A stretch of DNA of 43,365 nucleotides from Saccoglossus kowalevskii (Eukaryota; Hemichordata; Enteropneusta; Harrimaniidae): contig NW_003140346.1 of NCBI RefSeq assembly GCF_000003605.2, forward strand, positions 7,347 through 50,711. Reading direction: 5' to 3'. The notes beneath the pieces are model-generated. The model did no database searches. It was not told where the DNA came from and saw nothing but the letters and a program-made list of their open reading frames with translations. The position numbers and the translations under genes are program-made. Positions 14,201 to 26,200 of the stretch are shown piece after piece (positions within the stretch are counted from its first letter, which is position 1; every line of letters starts with the position of its first letter).

Positions 14201-17200
14201 AACCTGGTGGTGGTAGGAAGAGGGGGATTTCTGTGAACAGTAACTGTTCAAAACTAGATTGATAAAAATAACATATTTTCTCTATTAGTTAATAGTATAA
14301 AGTGAAATTTAATATTTATAACTGTTATCCACTGTCCATTGGTCGTGTCTAAAAATAACTAATTTACATAAGGGGTATGTTTGCTATATGGTAGGATTGA
14401 TTGCTACATTGTCTGGCTTGAATGATAAAAGGAGATTAAGCTGCATTTTTCTCAATTTGTTTTAATATTATTATGAAATCGAAACTAAGGCAAAATTATA
14501 GTTGAACAAAAATTTACTTTCCAGCTTTTTATAAGTACTGTTTGTATATGAGTGGCATGATCATTCTATTTCAAATTTTATTAATTATTAAATTATTATT
14601 ATTATTATTATTATTAGTGTGTTTATTTGATATAGCACATATTGATACTGTAAATGCATTTATTATTTGCTGGTTTTTACCTTCTTTATTTTATTAAAAA
14701 TACACTAACGATAACGATAGAACTGTCAAGTTCATGAACTTAAAACCCAGTGAGATTGCTCAAAACATCAAAATAGTGAAATTAAATGTCAGTGAAAATA
14801 AATGCTTTTACAGTAGCTTATTTTGGTTCAGTATAAACAAGGATTTAAAAAAATGAGAAAAAAATGACAAAAATGAAGTGAATTGCTGGGGTTTTATTGA
14901 ATTTCTGCTCACCTTTACCTTGTTTTCAAAATTCATAGGAGACTGGAACAGAACCAGATTGTAAGAATCGAATCAAGATCATTTAATACTTACAAAAAGT
15001 TGAGAAGAATGTAAGTATTGAATCACCATTATTATTAATTAATAAATAATATCAAAGAAATCAATGATTCTTTGTAACCCCCCTTCAATTCATGGTTGGT
15101 TACAATTATGTACCATATATTTTTTACAGTGATTTGTTTTTATAATTTGTCTGGAATCGCAAAAAAAAAGAATGAAATGGCAATATTGCGATGTGATACA
15201 CTAAAATAGCTACATTACTCAAAGTGTTGGCACAAAAAGTAATTGCTACATTGTAAGCAATATAGCTCTATCACTCACAAAACAATGTCTTATAGTGCAA
15301 TAATGCTGTGCCATCATTTCATGTGCTTACAGTAATGTTTTTTAGGCACAAAAAATAGATTTGTGTCTGGTCAGCTCACAACAGTGTGAAAGTCTTGCAG
15401 TGCAACATGCGTTTTTGTTTGTTTCTTTAATATGCCAAATTGTTGCAAAAAATAAGAGAATTTCTCGGCAAAAAAAAATAAAAATGCATGTCAAGACAAG
15501 AATCAAATCAAATTTTTAGATTTTCGTTACTTTTTCAAAACCTAAATGATTTTATTATTGTTTACAGATGCTTTAACTTGATCTAGAACAGCAAAGCATA
15601 GAAAGAGTAATTATTTATGAATTACAACTGATCAAATTGTAGTACATGTATCACTCATGACCCAGTCTACAGATGACAAAATGTTTATTATTTTAACTAT
15701 GTGAACTTGAACATGTGGTATTTTGAGTATCTGTATGTGATTCATTACAATAAAAATAAATCCGCCTACTATAAAAACACGATTAAAATTTTTGACTGAC
15801 AGCAGTTCTGCTTGGTCAATTGTGTGACTATGTTGTTTTCATAATTTAAATAATATATTCATCCATTTTTTTGGCAGAGACCTGAGTAATAATTTGATAT
15901 CTAGTTTGGCTGATGATGCATTTAGTGGACTAAAAGCATTGAACTCACTGTAAGTATAAAATTGAACTTTCACTTCTGAGTGAGTATGAGAACTCTGATT
16001 GGTGGACTGATATCATGTGATCTACACATTTTAGTTTTTATGTATCAGTGACTTTCACACGACTTTTAGATTCTCAATATATGCCAGTAGCTGAGCTACA
16101 ATTGTAGAACCAGACTGTCTGTAAATGTGTGCCATTTCTAAAGCATTTGCTTTTCACTTAAGGTAGAAGCCTAGTCATAATTTTTGACAAAAATGGTCAA
16201 AAATCGTATGACAATGTTCATTAGTTTATTATGTACAATTATGAAGCTAATGTCTCATGGTAGAATTAAATAGCATTATTTTGTGTGTTACAGTTAAGCT
16301 TTTTGAGAAACGTGTCCTAATAATTCTTGAAAATTGCTATTTTTAGAACAATTCCACTATGTTAAAGAAAAATTGCATTTTTTGACACTTTTTAAAACCC
16401 AGATTTTTTAAATAACTCAGAACAACAAAAGTACTCCATCATTAACAATATATGATTTTTTCAGCCTATGTCACCAGGCTAGATTTTGAGATATTGCATA
16501 ATATCTCTGCCATAGGAACCTATGATAAAAGCACTTTGTCGAGCGGAGCTTATCATATGAGTGATTGTCCGTAGTCCGTCGTCCGTGTCAATGTTTTACT
16601 TTTTCGACTTCTTCTTGAAAACTACAAGCCTGAATGCTTTGATACTTGGTGTATATGTACCTTGGGTAGACCTCTCTCAGATTTGTTCATTTCATGATCA
16701 TATCTTCAATTCTCTAATTTTGGTGAATATTTTTGTCATTTTTGGTAAAAAGTGATATTTTCAACTTCTTGTTAAAAACCGCAAGTCCAATTGCTTTGAT
16801 ATTACATATATAGGTACTACATGTGGATCTCTCTCAGATTTGTTCATTTTGTAATGATATCTTTAGTTCTCTAATTTTAATGAATATTTTTGTAATTTTT
16901 GGTAAAAAGTGATATTTTCAACTTCTTGTTAAAAACCACAAGTCCAATTGCTTTGATATTACATATATAGGTACTACATGTGGACCTCTCTCAGATTTGT
17001 TCATTTTGTAATGATATCTTTAATTCTCTAATTTTGGTGAATATTTTTGGTAAAAAGTGATATTTTCGACTTCTTGTTAAAAACCACAAGTCCAATTGCT
17101 TTGATATTACATATATATTTACTACATGTGGACCACTCTCAAATTTGTTCATTTTGTAATGATATCGTCAATTCTCTAATTTTGGTGAATATTTTTTGTA

Positions 17201-20200
17201 ATTTTTGGTAAAAAGTGATATTTTCGACTTCTTGTTAAAAACTGTAAGTCCGATTGCTTTGATACTATTCATATTGTTCATTTTCTAATGATATCTTCTG
17301 TTCTTTAATTGAAATGTGCATTGCTAACAGCGGAGCTATCTCAGCCGACAGGCTGCTTGTTTTAGGTCAATATCCTTATATTGCCTTGGAGTACAGTTTA
17401 TTGCAAAATGAATAAATTCTGGGTATTTAATTTAGGAATAGGCTTCTACCTTAATTTCCACTCACATATCTACTAGGCTTGGTTATCTTGTTATGATATG
17501 TACAGTTTAAAATGAAATAAAGGCGTGGATTCAAGTTTGTTTTATGTGACCTCACACATGTTAACAATTTTTGTAAAATTACTGTAGACTGCTTTATTTT
17601 CGCAAGAGGAGAATTTCCCAAAGCAGTAAAAATGTCACTGATGTCCCAAAGATAATGGGTCACAGAGATTTTATCAAAATATTGTCTTCATGAATTCCAT
17701 AAAAAACCATAAAAATAATAAACAGTGATAGTATAACATCACCTGTTGACGCCATTTTTTTCTGAATCATTTTGGCAAGCTGTTAAAACATTCAGCAAGT
17801 AATATGTTTACTACCTTATACTAAAATATGTTTGAATATTTAGAGTACTAACAAATTCCCACTTCCGGCCCGGTTAGAGGTAAAATACTAATACTGTGAA
17901 ATACTTTATTTTAGCTGGAATTAATTTTTGTTTTTTTTGTATGAAATTTATTATTTATTGATTTTTGACAAGTTGAATGTAAATTATAGGAAAAAGGTAT
18001 ATTCGTTAGATTTTATTTTCACTGAGTCATTCCTTCAACGAAAATAGCGAGAATTAATTCCAAGCGAAAAAAATGTATTTCACAGTAGTTTGTAGTGTAC
18101 TGGGTATACAACCTTTTTCCCCAGAGTGTAAACAATCCAGACAGTGCCCATAGCAACAATTACACAGTATGTTAAATATTACCCAGATAACAATGTCTTC
18201 ATTAAAAAATATGAGACTATATTAGATCCTAATCTATCGTAAATTGGTTGAAATGGAGATGATATCGAGTGTTGCCTATAAAGATGATAAGTTACAGCCA
18301 CTGACTTACTGGACAGAGAACAGCAGTACTGTTACTTGTGTACAGCTCTGCTTTGCCATTTACGACCTATCTAAATACCAGTCACAGGGGGTTAGAAGTG
18401 ACCTTTGACCTTTCATATATACATTTCATTATAATGACCAAACATCTTGGTTGAAATTTCTAAAAATTAAATTGTGTAATTTAAGTCATATGAAACATTT
18501 TTTTAGTTTTGTTTTTTCTTTTTATTATTTATAATCTTTTTTTTCAAAAATGTGTTTTATTACATGTAACTTTTCCTCTTACTCAGGGGATTGAGTTAAG
18601 TGTTCATAAAGATTGATGTAAAACTTTTTTTTTTCATACAAAATTAAACGTGATGAGTAGTTTCCATGGTGATGTGCTGATGAGTATACTTGTAGAGTGT
18701 AGGGATTTATACACTGGAGTGGCTTAGATTAGACGTCCAGACAATCTGGAGTCAATCTAGGCTCCAGCAATATATTTACCTTGTTGATTTCGTCAGGGTG
18801 GGTCATTCAGAGTTCATTGCACTTTTGACCTATATTTGTAAAATACTTACTACTTCAGTTGATGTAATTTGTTGTCTATTAAAATGGTAATAGTAAAATC
18901 AATAATTACGTGATAGGAAAAAAAAATACCGTACCTATTGATTGGTCGATATGGGTCATGTGATCTATTATGCGGGTCATTCCCCTGCAGCACATGTTCA
19001 GATTTTATTATAAACAAACAATGTATTTTACATGCATTGTATATGTTGCCACGGTAACACAACACTGTGACTCCTTATAAACCTTTGAGCGCCTAAGTCA
19101 ACTTTTCTCAACATTCACAAAATGAACTTTCATAATTTTTAAAATATTTTTTCAAAGATTTTGATCAAGACCAGTGATTCATGGGAAATTATGTTCATTT
19201 TGTCCAAAATTAAAAAAGAAATTATAGAAAAATATATTAAAATTTGCTGAATATTGCACCAGAATTTAGGCTGAAAAAAAATGTGGCCCTCAAAGTGTTA
19301 GCTTGAGAAATGTAACAGTGACACACCTTCTAATATGTAAAATACAATTTGTATGCGATGACGAGATTTGAAGTATTGTCATTCATTGCATTTAGGGTAC
19401 TGTATGGTAATAAGATTTCCGAACTTCCCGCTGGATTATTAAAAGGACTGACATCGTTGCAGTTATTACTGTTAAACGCTAATAAGATAACGTGTTTACG
19501 AGTGGATACATTTCGTGATCTCTCTGCTCTCAATCTTCTGTAAGTATTGTTCTATTATTTATCGTTTCTCTGTATTGACAAAAAAGCCGTATATCAGTTT
19601 GCCCAATCATGAATTGAATAACAAAAGTAATGAGATATGCTTCGTATGTCTGCTCTTGAACACTTACTATGATTGGACTGTAATTCGTAGATAGTTATAG
19701 AGAAGAAGTTGAAAATCACTAGATATTGATTGACCTTATGTGATCTTGAAAGGTCATTGACCTTGATGAACTTTTCAACTTTTTTGTTTATTTGTACTAA
19801 AGAACTGATTTGATTAATAATTTTTTATTTATATGTTATAGGTCATTATATGACAATGATATCAAGTCTATTGCGAACGGAACTTTTATGCCGCTTGTCA
19901 GCGTACAAACATTGTAAGTATACAAACAATAATATTTGAAGCAAGCGCTTCCATGAGCAATGTTAAAACTAGTAAAAATACAACATCTTGTGTATTTCTA
20001 ATTGAGAAAGTATATGTGCATTATTTGACATGTACTTGTAATAGAAGAAATACTGTACAGTACATGTACTTATACTGGAGGTGTACTTCTAATAGAGAAA
20101 ATACAGTACATGTACGTTTATTGGAGGTGTGCTTCCAATAGAAGAAATACTAGTACAGTACATGTACTTCTATTGGAGATGTGCTTCTAATAGAGGAAAT

Positions 20201-23200
20201 ACGGTACATGTACTTTTATTGGAGGTGTGCTTCTAATAGAGGAAATACAGTACATGTACTTTTATTGAAGGTGTGTTTCTAACAGAGGAAATACAGTACA
20301 TGTACTTTTATTGGCGGTGTGCTTCTAATAGAGGAAATACAGTACATGTACTTCTACTGGAAGTGTGCTGCTAATAGAGGAATTACAGTACATGTACTTT
20401 TATTGGAGGTGTGCTTCTAATAGAGGAAATACAGTACATGTACTTTAATTGAAAGTGTGCTTCTAATAAAGGAAATACAGTGAGACCAATGGTCTAATGA
20501 CCAATTAGAGTTCACCAAGCTGATCCTAACTTGAGTCAAGTGCCTTATACAATGGTTGTACTCTACATTCTGCATGTCAATACCGGTAAACATGATACAA
20601 AGCCACCAAACACCAATTGACACAGTTTGTTCTGCGTACATTTATTTAAATGTTCGTATATTGTTCACCTATTAATCCGCTTTGACTTGATGACGAAATC
20701 TGTCGTCTAGTCGTCCCATATGCCAGGATGGCTAAGCTTGGCTTTCCAGATTCACCGCATTGATAGGTACTCTAGTTGGGCGCTGTACGCTCAGTATTCA
20801 AATTAACGTTGTTGACGATCAGTATGGGGCAACAGATAATGTGCGCAAGATGGATGAACAGTGTCGCCCGTTTACTAACTTGTATTGTCCTTTTGAAATT
20901 CATTCATGCAGTGTCTATAAAATACCAAGTAATCCAATTTGCCAAAATAACAATGGAGTGCGCCCATGCAGAAATGCTTCTTAGTCTGCAGTTATTCATT
21001 TATATCATCAGTACCATCCATTTCACTAACCGCCCTCATCAACACCTCAAACTTTCGGCTTTCACATTATTTGCAAGCGTATTTAAAATGACTTGCTTAA
21101 GTTTATTGAATGCCCTGAGGGGTCATCAACTTTCATATATATCCTAAGAAGTCATGCATTTATTGATTCACTTGAGGAGTCAGATGTTTATTAAGTACCC
21201 TAAGATATCGCCAACTTTTCATATGTTCTAAGGAGTCATTGATTAATTATATGACTTAGGGGGTCATAGATTTCTTGAGTGCCCTAAGGGGTCATAGATT
21301 TATAACCTGTCTAATGTAAATATTGCACCTGTTTTTTGTACTTTTTAGATTACTTATGCTCAACAACGAAATATTACCAAAACAAAACTGTTTTTTTTTT
21401 AATGTCAAATTATTAAAACACTAGAACCATATATCATCATATTAGTTAACCAGAATTTTCAGAAAACTGATCAACACTGGGAAACCTGTTACAAGTACTA
21501 ATATGAGTTGTTATTGCCAGAAATGTTAATATATTGTGCACTTTGCGAGAAAACTAACTGTGAGGAACGTGCACATTTATTGCAGCATAGTGTTCAAATT
21601 CTACATGTGACATCATCGACACATTCCTCATTGCCACTTACAAGGTTTGTTGTCTGTTTTGTAAATCGAGTTAAATGCAAAAAATATCAAATTAGCAAAT
21701 TTGACGCAGACAACATTCAGTATTTTTCTGTGATGGAGATTTTTCTTACCGGGGATGTTTTTGATTGTTTCCTGGAGAGTAAATTTCTCACATTACAGGT
21801 GAGGAACATGTTATGATATTATAGACTGTGAGATATCAGAGTAGAGATGATCATGATTCAGATTCAAAGGATTTCCTGGCTGACTTTTATTTTGATGTTC
21901 ATCTGACAGAAGAATTCCATCTGGGGTACACACAAGCCACTTCCCCTCAGTCAATAGAAGGCGCTCAGTTAACCCCTATTATGTCATTGGCCAGAGGATT
22001 CTTCTTATTGGCTCCTAATACCTGCTTGGTCAGTTGGTCAGTTGGCCAGAATTCAGTGCTTTACTGTAAGTTATACTTGCATACAGAAACAATTATTGTT
22101 GATATCGCTGTCCAGCGAAGAAAACAAATCTGTGGTGTTTCTCAGTACTTTTTATCCACAATAAGAAGAAAAAGCTACACCAGTTAAGGAGGTCTTTTTA
22201 TTTTTTTGGAAATAATTGGAATTTCAACCACCTCAATTTGCTTTCACTGTGTACTTGTAATTGTAAATAAATTGCTATTATCAAAGCACAATTGGTATAT
22301 TGAAATCCGACAATAGTACTACTGTTAATGGCGTGGTTCACTTCACTGGCCCTGCTCTCCAGAGACCCCTCTCACAAGAGTGAAATTCTTGTGGACTCTA
22401 AAAACTGCTTTAACTAGGCTATCCCGTTGCATAGCTTGTTGACACCTTTCCAAACAGGCACTCCATTGGAGATAATAAAACCAACATACTGGACCTACAG
22501 ATACTTACATGCGGTTTCTGTAAAGTTGTTTTCATGTGACTGCAGTACACATGGGATTTGTTTATCAGGACAAAAGAAAAACAATAGTAGTTTGCTTTAA
22601 CTGCCAGAGAGGGCGCTGATTTATCAAACCATCTTAATATTTTTTCATTCCCTTCTGTTTTGCAGACACTTAGCCAAAAATCCTTTCATTTGTGACTGTA
22701 ATTTGAAATGGCTGTCGGAATATTTGCACAATAATCCTGGAATAGAAACAAGTGGTGCACGATGTGAAAACCCACGAAGAATGAGCAACAAAAGAATTGG
22801 ACAAGTCAAACCCGTAAAGTTCAAGTGCAAAGGTATTCTTATTTTCACACCATTCTCACTTATGCAACAATATTTTGCTACTAAGCACCTGTAACTTTTA
22901 CATCAGTAGTGTTTATTTTGACCACGGACACACCTTTGTTATTTCACGTATGCACATGTGCTACTAATTTACACACATAGAACCAGAGAGAAAACAGAGA
23001 TATTTAAGGTAGAAGCCTACTCATAATTTTTGAGAATGTTGGTTATAAATCACATGACAATGTTCATTGTTCTATTATGTACCCCATTATTAACAATAGC
23101 CTATGTCGCCAGCCTACAATTTGAAATATGGCATAATACCTCTCCAATAGGAACCTATGGTAAAAGCGCTATGACACTGCCAAAATGGCAGACTATCCAC

Positions 23201-26200
23201 TAAAATACAACCATCATTTTCTTGAAACTTATGCTGGTGATTCCAACTTTTTTAAAATCAATATGATTATATTGCCCGGGAATACAATTTATTGGAAAAT
23301 GAATAACTTCTAGCTATTTGCATTCATGAGTACCGATAGGCTTCTACCTTAATGTAGTAAACATTTGCTGACATAACAAAATGTTTGCATCTATAATGAT
23401 ATAATAATTGATTATAACAGCAATATTCACTATAAAGTGCTCTGTGGTAACAGTAATCTCCTATAAACATCAATTGTTTTTATCGTTCAGGTTCTGAAGA
23501 ATACCGCACAAAACAAGCAGGACAGTGTATCATTGATACGGATTGTCCTGCGCAATGTTTATGTGAAGGCACTATTATTGACTGCTCTGCTATCGGATTA
23601 AAAGAGGTACCGGACGACATTCCAGGATTTGCCACAGAACTGTAAGTATCGTTTAAATTCTAGTCGTTGCTAAAAAGTCTGTCATTAATTTGATTAAATT
23701 TAGATCTAATTGTTTTGGCTTTTGAGTAACATTTTTTACTTTTCTTTACATTTTTCCATCATTTTGTTTTATTGTAAAAACAACACGTAGATCTGACTAA
23801 CTCCCTCAAGAAGTCTTGTTTAAATCCTGCTGAGTCCAATCACAATACATGTTGCTTTATGTACATTGTTGTAAGATGTTTCTGAGGGGCAAGAGACAAG
23901 GATGTACATTGAACTTGATATCAGTGCTTCCCACAATGCATTTTGCTCCCATCAGTTTGTAATGCTCTTAGCTTCTCACAATGTAATGTTCCTCCACTCA
24001 GTTAACGATGCTTCCATTAGTTTTGATGCTATGAGATTCCCACAATGCAACGTGCTCCCATCAGTTTGTATAAATGTTCTTAGCTTCCCATAATGCAATG
24101 TGCTCCCACCCAGTTAACAATGCTTCCATTAGTTTTGATGCTATGAGCTGTCCTCATTCCAATATTCTCAGTAATATGCCATAGTTGTATTGGTGGTGTG
24201 CCCTTGGCTACACAAGATAAACCAGGATGTCATTCAACGTAAACTGTCAACTTAAACTGTCGACTGTCAACCAAAGCTGTAATCTCCTTAACAGGAAAGT
24301 GTGAACGGTTGTTTGTTGTTAACTGTGAAGTCACTTGACTGCATATAATTGTGTCAATACATCACATTCACTTAAAATTAAATCAGGTTAGCATCAAGGA
24401 TGTTCCAATCCTAAATTTGCATGTCGCTGAGAGCTGCCACTTTCCCTTAGGGTAATTCTGTTTCTATAACCTTCAGAAAAGGGTTTAATTTCAATTGCTT
24501 AAACAATCTGTCCTGTTGTAGATTATTGTGTTGAGGTGTGAATGGTAGTGTTCATGCATTATGTGACTTCCTGAGTTGTTGAAAAGAGGAATTATCAAAG
24601 TAACTAGGAGTACGTCCTTGGATTCCCAGAGAATAGAGTAACTTTTTTACTCAGTTGGCTGAAGAGTGATACAAGTATAACTACTTTGTATGACAGATAA
24701 AAAAAAACACTTGTTAGATTTAAGGTTCAATGTTACTCAAATGTAAAAATAATATTATTTTTATAAATGAGACTTGAGACAAGTGAGTTTATGCCACATG
24801 GATAGAGGAAATGAAATAATAATATTGGATCACAGTTCTTGGCTTGGAGAAAATCTATGTAAAAAATGATGTGGAAATAAAATTTGTCTGTTCAAAGGCA
24901 TTTTAACATTGTTAAACACTTACATTTATTTGAAAAAAAGAAAAACACTTGTTTATCTTAAAGAAGTTTCTCACAAATGACCTGAAATTGACAGAATTTG
25001 TGTTAATGCAAAATATTTTTGCTCCATACTCAAAGTAAATTGAGTCGGTGGGAAAATTGTCTATACAGCTGAGTGGTTATCACACAAAATAGGTTCTGTA
25101 ATTGGTTGTTTCCTAAGTTAACAGTTTGACTAATTTGTACTTTACAAACTGTCTGACTTACTTTTATGACAATTTAAGAGTGAAAAAAAAAATAATATCT
25201 AAATAAAATCACAGGAATTAGCATTTTATATGTAGTCTTCTATTATGTCATATTGTTACTTGCAATGCATCATGGGATATTACTTAGTAAGTATGTATAA
25301 TACAACGTTTCTTGCAGTTCACACAGTTTATAGTAGATTTGATCCCTTCAATGTCATCATTTTTGTTTCTAACAGACGATTGAACGACAATGAAATAACA
25401 AAGGTTTCAGCTACTGGTATATTTCTCAGACTTCCAGAACTAAGAAAATTGTAAGTTAATTGCGTCAGAATTTCTCTTACATCATAGGATAATTGCAATT
25501 ATATGTCTGTCTGTCAGTTCTATCACTTTCTCGCAAAACATGTCTCAAAGTATTCTTCTATAACTAAAACCATGTTTAATAGTAATTTAAAATTTATTTG
25601 AAAATTTTTTGATTTTCAAGAATTTGATGTAAAAGTATGATTTGTGTTTATTTTCCCAGGGATCTCCGCAACAATAGAATCAGTGTGATTGAAGATGGCG
25701 CTTTCATTGGTGCTGTGATGTTATCTGACTTGTAAGTAGAGCTCCATTCACATTTCATTACATGCTATTTGCTTTGTGAGACTTTTGGAATTTGAAATAT
25801 TTGAAATATTTGAAATAGACTATAAGAAATATAACATCATAATATGGCTGCCTTTGTGATTCAAAATGGCTGCCGTTCCTAAAACTAACTAGCATAATTT
25901 GGAAAATATCTAGTAAAATAGAAATGCTGTAAAAAAAAGCATTTTTTTTATTATCAGTTTGAGCTGTCCTATTTGAAATTGCAAGTTTTGTTAAATGGAC
26001 TTTCACTTTTTACGTTTTTAACGACAAAGATCTGTGTGTATTAAAATATGCAAATCATATTCAGTACCTGTAATATTGTACATGATATGGAAATATCCGT
26101 TTTCATGTACACTGTACATTAAATATGTTGCCTTTGATTTTTATGTTTATGGTGTGTTCATATTTTTACATCATAATACTGTTTTAATAATACTGAAATT

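Larger units (their letters stand above)
12965..14938. other. intron 5 (1974 bp)
   Basis: Contains a hAT-like inverted-repeat element at 13021-13409 and a TACTGT-family element at 14646-14815, with an ATT microsatellite near 14590-14620. The rest shows nothing. Confidence 0.85.
15950..19395. other. intron 7 (3446 bp)
   Basis: The longest internal intron. It holds a 1.3-kb TTAA-flanked element (16162-17450) with a second repeat nested in it, a TACTGT-family element (17892-18087), a solo TACTGT-like half end near 17579-17606, and copy 2 of the dispersed repeat (about 19095-19285). No exon was recognised. Confidence 0.85.
19914..22665. other. intron 9 (2752 bp)
   Basis: Holds the 46-bp minisatellite (about 20027-20482) and a degenerate repeat of GGGGTCAT-type words at about 21110-21300. 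Two open frames of 102 and 119 codons (21508-21816 and 21828-22187) match no family I recognise and lack splice support. A CTCF-like half match (GCCAGAGAGGGCGCT) lies at 22603-22617. Confidence 0.8.

Noticed and set aside
16561-16755. 64-codon frame, similar to the 84-codon frame at 37695-37949
   Set aside because: The two share sequence only because they lie in copies of the same interspersed repeat, and no protein family is recognisable.
20776-21147. 123-codon open frame in intron 9
   Set aside because: It overlaps another frame of 74 codons, shows no domain, and ends in a degenerate tandem repeat.
21508-22187. Two successive open frames of 102 and 119 codons in intron 9
   Set aside because: They are in different frames, match no family I know and have no visible promoter or splice support. 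Length alone is weak evidence.
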